Shown: positions 25,487 to 33,052 of the stretch, piece after piece
Layout: each line of letters starts with the position of its first letter
How positions within the stretch are numbered: position 1 is the first letter of the stretch
Assembly: GCF_005048155.1 (NCBI RefSeq)
Contig: NZ_SUMB01000018.1
Coordinates: 62,001-126,000 of the forward strand
From: Streptomyces piniterrae
GTDB taxonomy: Bacteria > Actinomycetota > Actinomycetes > Streptomycetales > Streptomycetaceae
Direction of reading: 5' to 3'
Length of the DNA stretch: 64,000 bases
Made by a program: the position numbers and the translations under genes
Notes under the pieces: generated by a model
What the model was told of the DNA's origin: nothing
The model's input: the letters and a program-made list of their open reading frames with translations, nothing else
Database searches by the model: none

Positions 25487-27675
25487 TGGCCCCCTCGGAC
25501 AACCAGGACGGGGAGGGGGCCGGCGGCCGGCCGGAGCCCGAGCCCCCGGGCGGAGAGCCGTCCACGGCCGATGAGCCGGACGTCTTCGGCATGAAGGAGC
25601 TGCGGCACGCGCTGTCCGGCCCCCCGGGCGACACCGGTGAGCGACTGGACGCCGAGCGCGAGGCGCTGGCCGGGCTGAAGGTGCGGGCCCAGCAGGTCTT
25701 CGGGGGCAGTCAGTACGTCTTCTCCGCGGGTGGCGACGACTCCGTCCGGGTGGCCGAGATGCCGTCCGAGGAGCTCGACGAGACCACGCAGACGTACGTC
25801 AGGGCGCCGGACCACGCGGCGCTGGCGCACACGGTGGCGGCCGGATCCCGCGTCGTCCTGCTGCGCGGCGCGGAGGGCATCGGCAAGTACGCCATGGCGC
25901 GGGCGGTACTCGTCGAATCAAGTTGCCGGCGTCTGTACCGGCTGGATCCGACGGCCGACCTCAAGCGGTTCGACGCGCAGACGGTGCCGACCGGAGCGGG
26001 CTTTGTGCTGGAGAACCTCACGCAGTCGGCCGCCGACCGCCTCACCCCGTTCGACCTGCGCAGTCTCGACGCGGCGCTCCGCAAGCGGGACGGGCGGCTG
26101 GTCCTGACGATGTCGTCGAAGGTGCGGTTGCCGGACGCGGACCTGGAGCGCATGGTCACCGAGGTGACGGTGCGGCCGGATGCCTGCGAAGTGGTCCGTA
26201 CGCATCTGCTGTGGCGGTCGGGGCCGGGGCAGGCGGCGCGGGCCCGCCGGCTCCTCGGCCGTCCCGAGGTCGCGGATCTGATCGAGGGCATGGCCCAGGC
26301 CCCGGCGCTGAGCCGGGCGGCGGAGGCCGGCCGGCTGCTCGCGGAGCTCACCGGCCCTGACGAGGACCTCGCCCGGCGGGTCGCCGAGCGGCTGGAGCGA
26401 CTGGACCTCTGCGACGCCCGGTCCATCGTCCCGTGGCTGGAGGAACTGCCGGACCTCGCCACGCAGTGCCTGGCGGTGAGCACCGCGGTCTTCGGCGGGG
26501 AGGCGTACGAGACGGTCGCCTCCCTTGCCGAGCGGCTGCGTGAGCTGTTGCAGCCGCCCGAGACCGCGGAACACCCGGACCGGCCGCGCAACCAGCCCTT
26601 CACCTCCAGCGGCAGTCAGCGGCTCAAGGCGATCCACGCGACGCTCATCGACTCCGAGGTGGCGACCCGCCATGGCGGGGCCCGCGGCCGGGTGGTGCGT
26701 TTCCAGGATCCCGATACGGCGCTGCGGGTGCTGGAGGTGGTGTGGGCGGAGTACGACGCCCTGCGGGAAGTGCTGCCGGTGTGGCTGCGGCGGTGCGCGG
26801 CGCACCAGTTGCCGACGGTGGGCGTACGGGCCGCCGTCGCGGCCGGGGTGCTGGCACAGCGCGCCTTCGAGGCGATCCGGGCGCAGGTGCTGATGCCGTG
26901 GGCGATGGACCGGGAGCCGCGGCTGTGGCATGCCGCGGCCACCGCGCTGTATGTCGCCGCGGAGGACGCGGTGCACACCGAGGCGGTGCGCAACCTCGTC
27001 ACCGCCTGGAGCGGAGCCGGCGCGGAGTCCCGGCTGCGGGCCGTCGCCGCGCGGTCCTGGCGCATCCTCTTCGAGAAGGAGGGCGCCGAGCAGGCGTGGG
27101 CGCTGCTGCATGCCCTGGCCGGGGCCGAGGAACTCGACGTGGTCGACGCCGTGTGCACCAGCGTGACGGAGTACCTGGCGCTGGAGGACGGGCGGTACCA
27201 GCGCGAGGCGCTCGACCTCGTCGACCAGTGGGTGGTGTCCGGGAATTACGGGCCCAACCGGCGTTTCGTGGGCCAGCTCTCCTTCCTGTACGCGGCGAAC
27301 GACCTGCTGGGTCCGGGGTTCGCCGACGAGCACGGGAGCGCCGTTCAGCTGTGGCCGGAGCTGCTGCGGGCCGCGGCGAGCGATCCCGTGCGGCAGCGGG
27401 AGATCGCCGTGCTGTGGGAGGCGGTGCTCAACTCCGCCGAGGTCTTCGAATCGGCCCAGCAAATCCTGGCCAACTGGGCCCGGCTGGTCGAACCCGACAA
27501 CCGGGGACGCCGGGCGCTGGCCCGTCTGCTCGCCGCCGGTGTCTCCACTCCGCGCACCGAACGGATCATCCGTCACCAGGCCGCGGCCTGGACCCAGGCC
27601 GGCACGGGGCGAGGAGCGCCGCTCACCGCCCGCGAGGTACTGGCGTGCCTTGACAGAAGGAGCATTTCACGGTGA
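25483..27675 (+). CDS. P-loop-like NTPase with helical C-terminus, cyclase-linked
   Basis: The protein has 730 aa. After a disordered 40-residue start comes KVRAQQVFGGSQYVFSAGG, echoing the tail of the cyclase. RVVLLRGAEGIGKYAMARA (about 122-140) resembles a Walker A motif but has Tyr in place of the Ser/Thr after Lys. VLENL about 40 residues later could be Walker B-like. From about residue 250 the chain is a long series of amphipathic helices, suggesting HEAT/TPR-like repeats. I infer a STAND-like sensor, but no family is recognised with certainty. It is coupled on both sides by 4-bp overlaps. Confidence 0.7.
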   Translation: MMAPSDNQDGEGAGGRPEPEPPGGEPSTADEPDVFGMKELRHALSGPPGDTGERLDAEREALAGLKVRAQQVFGGSQYVFSAGGDDSVRVAEMPSEELDETTQTYVRAPDHAALAHTVAAGSRVVLLRGAEGIGKYAMARAVLVESSCRRLYRLDPTADLKRFDAQTVPTGAGFVLENLTQSAADRLTPFDLRSLDAALRKRDGRLVLTMSSKVRLPDADLERMVTEVTVRPDACEVVRTHLLWRSGPGQAARARRLLGRPEVADLIEGMAQAPALSRAAEAGRLLAELTGPDEDLARRVAERLERLDLCDARSIVPWLEELPDLATQCLAVSTAVFGGEAYETVASLAERLRELLQPPETAEHPDRPRNQPFTSSGSQRLKAIHATLIDSEVATRHGGARGRVVRFQDPDTALRVLEVVWAEYDALREVLPVWLRRCAAHQLPTVGVRAAVAAGVLAQRAFEAIRAQVLMPWAMDREPRLWHAAATALYVAAEDAVHTEAVRNLVTAWSGAGAESRLRAVAARSWRILFEKEGAEQAWALLHALAGAEELDVVDAVCTSVTEYLALEDGRYQREALDLVDQWVVSGNYGPNRRFVGQLSFLYAANDLLGPGFADEHGSAVQLWPELLRAAASDPVRQREIAVLWEAVLNSAEVFESAQQILANWARLVEPDNRGRRALARLLAAGVSTPRTERIIRHQAAAWTQAGTGRGAPLTAREVLACLDRRSISR

Positions 27676-28871
27676 ACGCCCAGAACAACGTCAACGACCT
27701 TCTGATCACCGGGCCGCACCCGGTGAGCATGGGCAACCGCGGCCCGGCCGTGCTCCCCCACCAGGCCCTGGTCTTCTCCGCCGAGGACGGGGACCCGGTG
27801 CACCTGCCGGGCCGGCCGGGCGCGTTCGCGGCCCGGAAGTTCCGCTACCGCTACGACGTGGACACCAGCGAGCATGCCGTCGAGTGGACGGAGGCGTTGC
27901 CCAGCGGCACCGGCGGTTTCAGTTTCCAGGCCGCGCTGGAGGCCCGGTGGAAGGTGACCGATCCCTCGGCGGTGGTGAAGGGGAACATCGGCACCGTCGG
28001 TTCGGGCCAGGGCATCGTCCGCGTGGGCGTACGCGATCTGCTGTGGCCGCACACCGGCTCCTTCGCGCTGGAGGAGTGCGCGGCGGCGGAGGGCTTCCTG
28101 CGGTCCACGTTCGGCGGCCGGGAGCATCAGCTGTCCACGGGTCTGACCGTGCTCAGCCTCGTCATCAGGCTCTATCTCGACCAGGACGCCGCCGAGCATC
28201 TGCGGGAGCTGAAGAAGCAGAAGTGGGGCATCGAGCTCGTCGCGGGCGAGTCGCAGAAGAAGCGCGCCGAGCAGCAGAGCGAAGCGGAGCTGCTCGCGGA
28301 GCGGGAGCGCGCCATCCTGAACGCGGCGCGCAGCGAGGGCGGCCTGATCACCTATCTGATCGCGCAGGATCCGAGCCGTCTGCGGGAGATCATGGCGGAC
28401 ATCACGGCGCGCCACGACATCACCGTCGAGCAGAAGTCGCGGCTGCTCAGGGATCTCGTCGACGCGAAGCTCATCCAGCCGGCCGAGGCGCAGGAGTTCT
28501 ACTCCTCGATCCATCACACGGAACCGCTGTTCGCGGGCGGCTCCGGGATCGCCCCGGGGATCGGCCCCGGGCAGGGCGCGCAGGCACCGACGATCCCGGG
28601 GTCCGTCGTTCCGCCGCCGTCGGACGCACCGCCGCGGCCGCGTCCGGGACGGGGAGCGGGCGGGCCGGCCGGTCGGTCGCCGGAGCCCGAGTCCGATCAC
28701 GGCCGTTCGCCGGCGGACGACGGCGGGCCCGCCGACAACGAGGCGGCGGCGGACGGGAACACCGCACCGGCACCCGGCCCGAAGCCGTCCGGCGCTCCGT
28801 CCTCGTCGAATGTCACCGGCGCGACGCCGGTCGGCAAGCGGCGGCACCCGCACGGCCGAGGCCGGGCGTGA
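27672..28871 (+). CDS. SPFH/Band 7-like protein
   Basis: The protein has 399 aa from a GTG overlapping the previous stop by 4 bp, behind GAAGGAG. The N-terminal 200 residues resemble an SPFH/Band 7 domain (an ARWKVTDPSAVVKG strand segment and a VRDLLWPHTGSFALEE helix). A charged helical region follows (LKKQKWGIELVAG, AEQQSEAELLAERERAIL), as in stomatin-type oligomerisation helices. No membrane segment is evident. The last 120 residues are Pro/Gly/Ala-rich and end with SSNVTGATPVGKRR, a motif also present twice in the kinase-like protein. It may scaffold the complex at membranes. Confidence 0.62.
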   Translation: MNAQNNVNDLLITGPHPVSMGNRGPAVLPHQALVFSAEDGDPVHLPGRPGAFAARKFRYRYDVDTSEHAVEWTEALPSGTGGFSFQAALEARWKVTDPSAVVKGNIGTVGSGQGIVRVGVRDLLWPHTGSFALEECAAAEGFLRSTFGGREHQLSTGLTVLSLVIRLYLDQDAAEHLRELKKQKWGIELVAGESQKKRAEQQSEAELLAERERAILNAARSEGGLITYLIAQDPSRLREIMADITARHDITVEQKSRLLRDLVDAKLIQPAEAQEFYSSIHHTEPLFAGGSGIAPGIGPGQGAQAPTIPGSVVPPPSDAPPRPRPGRGAGGPAGRSPEPESDHGRSPADDGGPADNEAAADGNTAPAPGPKPSGAPSSSNVTGATPVGKRRHPHGRGRA

Positions 28872-30280
28872 GCCACCGGGCACCGCACGGCGGCCGGGCG
28901 CGGGCGGCGAGCCGGCTGGCGGCCACCGCCGCGGCGATCGCGGCCCTACTGCTCTGGGGAGGAAGCATGGTGTCGGGCGGCAGGTTCCTGCCGGTGGCGG
29001 CGGCCGCCGCCGTGGGGGTGACGGGGCTGGCCTGGCTGCGCGTCAACAAGCTGCTGGGCAGGAAGGACGCGCCGGCCGAGGCCGCGGCCGAGTCGGCCGA
29101 GTCGGGGTCGCAGGCGGTGGCGGAGGGCCGGGCCGATGGTGAGCACGAGTCCGCACGGGATTCGACTGGGGACTCGAATCGGGACTCCGCTCAGGACGCC
29201 GTTCGCGAGTCCACTGGCGGTTCCGTTCGGGAGTCCGTGGTCGACGGGGCGGCGGAGGCAACGGCCGTCGTTCCGCCGCGCCCCGGCCCTTCGGGGACGT
29301 CGGAAGGACCTGCCGGCGAGGACGAGGCTGTCATGGCGGTGAGTGTCCCCGGGCCGCCCGTAGACCCGCCGGCCACCCCGGCCGCCCCGCCCGCCGAGCC
29401 CGACGGCGGCTCCGACGGCTGTTTCCCCGTCCTGCACACCCCCTCACGGGCCGCCGGCGCGCCCTGGCTGCTGCCGAGCGACACGGCCACACACGGTGTC
29501 GTCGCGGACCAGGCGCTCCTCGGCGAGCTGCACATCCGTGCCGCCTCGGTCGTCGGTCCTGGACACCGCGCGCAGGGCACCGCCCGGCAGGACGCCTACC
29601 GGCTCGCCCAGGACCGGCACGGCCGGTATCTGATCGTCGTGGTGGCCGACGGCATGTCCGACAGCAGGCATGCCGATGTGGGGGCGAGCGCCGCGGTCAC
29701 CGCCATGGCAGCGGCGCTGCGGGAGGCGCTGGACGGCGCGGCGCGGCCCGCGGAGATCGACCCGCGGGAGATCTTCCTGGCCGCGGCGGCGCGGATGTAC
29801 CGCACGGCCGAGTCGCGGCACTGGGATCCCGATGACATGCGGGCGGTCGCGGTGGCCGCCGTGGTGCCGGTGCAGGCGGAGCTCTCCGGCGTCCGCGAGG
29901 TCTGGCTGGCGTCCATGGGCGACGCCAGTGCCTGGCGGTTGCACGACGGGACCTGGCAGCGGCTCATCGGGGATGGCAAGGGCAGCTCCGAAACGGGGCT
30001 GGTCAACGGTGCGGTGGAGAACTTCCTGCCGTTCGAGGTGGAGCGGTTCGCCTGCCGGCGCGCACTGCTCACCCCGGACGACGTCCTGGCGGTGCTGACG
30101 GACGGCGTCGCGGACGCCCTGGATCAGGTCCCGGAGGCCGGCGCGTGGTTCGCCGGGCGGTGGCGGCAGCCGCCCCCGGTGGGCGCGTTCCTGCTGGACG
30201 TCGGCTTCCAGCAGACACAGCTGCAGGACGACCGGACGGCGGTCGCGGTCTGGTGCGGAAAGGAGGAAAGAGCGAGGTGA
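28868..30280 (+). CDS. Membrane-anchored PP2C-type protein phosphatase
   Basis: The protein has 470 aa from a GTG overlapping the SPFH-like stop. Two hydrophobic N-terminal segments (LAATAAAIAALLLWGG and FLPVAAAAAVGVTGLAWL) anchor it. A Ser/Asp/Glu-rich linker follows, with heptad-like DSTGDSNRDS repeats around residues 95-125. The catalytic domain occupies about 215-465. VVVADGMSDSRHADVG, VLTDGVADAL and LQDDRTAVAVW carry the metal-binding Asp residues, so it is probably active on phospho-Ser/Thr. It lies between the SPFH-like and kinase-like genes, as expected of a TerY-P-type phosphorylation switch. Confidence 0.85.
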   Translation: MSHRAPHGGRARAASRLAATAAAIAALLLWGGSMVSGGRFLPVAAAAAVGVTGLAWLRVNKLLGRKDAPAEAAAESAESGSQAVAEGRADGEHESARDSTGDSNRDSAQDAVRESTGGSVRESVVDGAAEATAVVPPRPGPSGTSEGPAGEDEAVMAVSVPGPPVDPPATPAAPPAEPDGGSDGCFPVLHTPSRAAGAPWLLPSDTATHGVVADQALLGELHIRAASVVGPGHRAQGTARQDAYRLAQDRHGRYLIVVVADGMSDSRHADVGASAAVTAMAAALREALDGAARPAEIDPREIFLAAAARMYRTAESRHWDPDDMRAVAVAAVVPVQAELSGVREVWLASMGDASAWRLHDGTWQRLIGDGKGSSETGLVNGAVENFLPFEVERFACRRALLTPDDVLAVLTDGVADALDQVPEAGAWFAGRWRQPPPVGAFLLDVGFQQTQLQDDRTAVAVWCGKEERAR

Positions 30281-31656
30281 CCACACAGAGCGCGGTGAAC
30301 ACCTGGACCGGCTGGACCTCCGGCACCGTCGTCAGGCTGCCCGAGGTGCCCGAGGGAGCGACCTTGGCCGAGGCCAAGGGCGAGTCCCGGAAGGTGTACG
30401 AGATCGACGGACGCCCCGGCTGGCTCGCCAAGCTCTACCGGCAGCCGCTCACCGCCCCCGAGGAGGACCGGCTGGAGGCGCTGATCGCGCTTCCGAGCGG
30501 TATGCCGGAGACGGACGTGGCGCTGCTCGACCGGCAGACCGCGTGGCCGGTGGCGCGGATCGTCGACGCCGGCCGGACCGTCGGGGTGGTGATGGCCAGG
30601 GCGCCGGGGAAGTTCTTCGCGACGATACGGAAGCGGTTCAGCGGCGACTCGTCCGGACCCGAACCGCTGCCCCTCGACTGGCTGATAGCGACGAACGAGA
30701 GCATCGCCAAACGCGGTCTGCGGGCGCCCGACGCGGCGACCAGGACCCGGGCCGGGTGGGAACTGCTGCGTATCGGGGCGCTGTTCGAGCGCCACCACGT
30801 CGTCTACGCCGACTGGTCGTACAGCAACGCCTTCTGGGACCAGGACACCGGCGAGGTGTTCGTCATCGACATGGACACCTGCGGCATCCACCGGCGGGAG
30901 TGGATCGAGTCGCCCGGCGGCGAGGACCCGCTGTTCCAGGACAACAGCCGCCCGCTCACGGCGTACAGCGACCGCTACAAGGTCGCGCTGCTGGCCGTCC
31001 GCTGCCTGACCGGGCACCGGGACGATCCGCATGCGGCCTACGGCCGGCTGGATCCCTCGGTGCGGGAATCGGGCTTCGGCACGGAGCTGCACCGGATGCT
31101 GACCGCCACCGACCCCACCGACCGCCCCGGGCTGGGTGAACTGCTCACCGCCTTCGAGGTGTGCCATGTCCCGCAGCGGCGGCGGGCGGCGGACGGGTCC
31201 AACGTCACCGGCGAAGTACGGGTGCGGGGGCGGGCCTCCCGGGGCGGGGGCCGGGTGGACGAGCCGCGGGAGGACGCGCCGGGGGTGGAGGAGCCGCGGG
31301 GCGGCGAACGGGACGACGGCGGCGGCGCCGCGAGCGCTCCCCCGGGGGCGGCGAACGTCACGGGGTGGGTGCCGCTGCGCGGCAGGGCCAGGCGCTCGTC
31401 CGGGACGCCGCCGGCCGCCGGTGCCCGCCCCCAGGAGCCCATCGGCGACCAACCGCGGGAGACCGCCCCGCCCCGCCCCGATCCCAGGGCGAGGCCGAGG
31501 CCGGCCCCCGCTCCCCCGCCGGACTGGCCCCCGGTGTCCGTCACCCGGCCCCGCGCCCCCGCCCGCCGGTGGCGCCTTCGCCGGGTGGCCGCCCCGGTGG
31601 CCGCGGGCCTGGTAGCGGCCTATCTCATCGCGCACCACCTGCTCGGATGGGTCTGA
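30277..31656 (+). CDS. Protein kinase-like protein with C-terminal membrane anchor
   Basis: The protein has 459 aa from a GTG overlapping the phosphatase stop by 4 bp. GRPGWLAKLYRQPL supplies the putative ATP-binding Lys. HHVVYADWSYSNAFW is a catalytic loop with D-x4-N spacing, and VFVIDMDTCGI stands where DFG is expected. The C-terminal 170 residues are Arg/Pro/Gly-rich, contain NVTG motifs twice (SNVTGEVRVRGRA and ANVTGWVPLRGRA), and end in a single membrane helix (VAAPVAAGLVAAYLIAHHLL). This matches the kinase member of TerY-P triads. Its opponent is presumably the PP2C next door. Confidence 0.75.
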   Translation: MTTQSAVNTWTGWTSGTVVRLPEVPEGATLAEAKGESRKVYEIDGRPGWLAKLYRQPLTAPEEDRLEALIALPSGMPETDVALLDRQTAWPVARIVDAGRTVGVVMARAPGKFFATIRKRFSGDSSGPEPLPLDWLIATNESIAKRGLRAPDAATRTRAGWELLRIGALFERHHVVYADWSYSNAFWDQDTGEVFVIDMDTCGIHRREWIESPGGEDPLFQDNSRPLTAYSDRYKVALLAVRCLTGHRDDPHAAYGRLDPSVRESGFGTELHRMLTATDPTDRPGLGELLTAFEVCHVPQRRRAADGSNVTGEVRVRGRASRGGGRVDEPREDAPGVEEPRGGERDDGGGAASAPPGAANVTGWVPLRGRARRSSGTPPAAGARPQEPIGDQPRETAPPRPDPRARPRPAPAPPPDWPPVSVTRPRAPARRWRLRRVAAPVAAGLVAAYLIAHHLLGWV

Positions 31657-31660
31657 GGAC

Positions 31661-31741
31661 ATGGCCCGACGACCCGGCCTCGAAGAAGAGGCCCGAAGAA
31701 GGACCCGTCAGGCAACGGCTCTGAAGAAGGAGAAACCTTGA
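31661..31741 (+). CDS. Possible 26-aa basic mini-protein coupled to the vWA gene
   Basis: ATG-initiated frame MARRPGLEEEARRRTRQATA followed by LKKEKP. Its TGA overlaps the TTG start of the vWA gene (TTGA) and it begins 5 bp after the kinase stop. A weak TGAGGAC precedes it. It fills the only gap between the kinase and vWA genes. It could be a coupling device, a real peptide or chance. Confidence 0.3.
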   Translation: MARRPGLEEEARRRTRQATALKKEKP

Positions 31742-32436
31742 CCGAGAACCCCAGCCCCGGAACCGCCTTCAAGCGCAAGGCGCTTCCGGCCTACCTGGTC
31801 CTCGACACCTCGGGCTCCATGGAGCCGTACGAGGCGCTGCTCAACAAGACCCTGCTCAGCATCTACGACACGCTCTACGTCAGCCCGCAGGTGTCCGAGT
31901 TCGTCCACCTGTCCGTGCTCTCGTTCAGCACGATGCCGCATCTGGTGACGCCCATGACGGACATCGAGGACCTGGAGAGCCTGCCGAGCGTCTCGTGCAG
32001 CGGACTCACCAACTTCGGGCCGATGTTCGATCTGCTGCGCGAGCGGATCGAGTCCGATCTGCTCATGCTGCGGGACGCCGGCGCGCAGGTGGTGCGGCCC
32101 GTCGTCTTCCTGCTGACCGACGGAATCCCCACCGACGAGCCGGACGACGCCTGGCTGACCGACTATCAGGAGCTGCGGGATCCGTCGTGGAAGCCCCGGC
32201 CGCAGTTCATCACCTACGGTTTCGGTCAGGCCAGCGAGGCGGTGCTCAAGCGCATCTCCACCGCCGCCGCCTACTTGGCGGAGGACGCCTCGGAGGAAGC
32301 CACGGCGGCGGCCCTCACGGGCGCCCTGACCAGCATGCTCAACTCCCTGGTGGCATCGGCCAAGTCGCGGCGGCTGGAGATTCCGCAGGCCGTCAAGGGA
32401 TATCGGTCGGTGCCGCTGGACGATGTCGAGTTCTGA
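31738..32436 (+). CDS. vWA domain protein (TerY-like)
   Basis: The protein has 232 aa from a TTG start five bases after AAGGAG. The metal-ion-dependent adhesion site is complete: YLVLDTSGSM (D-x-S-x-S), the Thr in SGLTNFG, and the Asp in LLTDGIPTDEPDD. The whole chain is a single vWA fold as in TerY, with a short helical C-terminus. In TerY-P triads this protein is thought to be the scaffold or substrate of the adjacent kinase/phosphatase pair. It is the last gene of the operon, followed by a strong hairpin. Confidence 0.85.
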   Translation: MTENPSPGTAFKRKALPAYLVLDTSGSMEPYEALLNKTLLSIYDTLYVSPQVSEFVHLSVLSFSTMPHLVTPMTDIEDLESLPSVSCSGLTNFGPMFDLLRERIESDLLMLRDAGAQVVRPVVFLLTDGIPTDEPDDAWLTDYQELRDPSWKPRPQFITYGFGQASEAVLKRISTAAAYLAEDASEEATAAALTGALTSMLNSLVASAKSRRLEIPQAVKGYRSVPLDDVEF

Positions 32437-32461
32437 CCGGCCGCCGGCTGTCGCGGCGGTG

Positions 32462-32493
32462 GCGCGCGGCGGAGCCGATGCGCCGCCGCGCGC
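32462..32493. terminator. Bidirectional terminator between the vWA gene and argR
   Basis: An 11-bp stem (CGCGCGGCGG core) with a 10-nt loop lies between the convergent stop codons. Confidence 0.8.
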
Positions 32494-32502
32494 GTCAGTG
32501 CC

Positions 32503-33045
32503 TCAGTGCGGCTTCTGCGCCAGCCGCAGCAGATGATCGGCCAGCGCCTGACCGCCCGACGGATCGCGGCTGATCAGCATCAACGTGTCATCGCCCGCGA
32601 TGGTGCCGAGGATGTCGTGCAGCTCGGCCTGGTCGATGGCCGAGGCGAGGAACTGGGCGGCGCCGGGCGGGGTGCGCAGGACAACGAGGTTGGCGGACGC
32701 CTCGGCGGAGATGAGGAGTTCGCCGGAGAGACGGCGCATCCGCTCCTCCTTGGCCGACTCGCCCAGCGGCGCGCGCGGCTTGCGGTCGCCGCCCTCGCTG
32801 GGCACCGCGTAGATCAGCTCGCCGCCGACATTGCGGATCTTCACCGCGCCCAGCTCGTCCAGGTCCCGGGACAGCGTCGCCTGGGTGACGGACAGCCCGT
32901 CGTCGGCGAGCAGCTTCGCGAGCTGGCTCTGGGAGCGGACCGGCTTCCGGTTGAGGATGTCCACGATCCGGCGGTGGCGTGCGGTGCGCGTCTGCGGCAC
33001 GGCCTGGCCGCCGTTCACCGACTCGTTGTCCTGCGCCTCGGTCAT
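32503..33045 (-). CDS. argR: Arginine repressor
   Basis: The protein has 180 aa. The N-terminal winged helix (about 20-85) contains QSQLAKLLADDGLSVTQATLSRDL. The C-terminal arginine-binding oligomerisation domain contains VVLRTPPGAAQFLASAIDQ and GTIAGDDTLMLI with the acidic pair that binds arginine. It represses the arg genes in this window when arginine is plentiful. It is the last gene of argC-J-B-D-R, 7 bp after argD. Confidence 0.96.
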   Translation of the reverse strand: MTEAQDNESVNGGQAVPQTRTARHRRIVDILNRKPVRSQSQLAKLLADDGLSVTQATLSRDLDELGAVKIRNVGGELIYAVPSEGGDRKPRAPLGESAKEERMRRLSGELLISAEASANLVVLRTPPGAAQFLASAIDQAELHDILGTIAGDDTLMLISRDPSGGQALADHLLRLAQKPH

Positions 33046-33052
33046 CGTCTCG

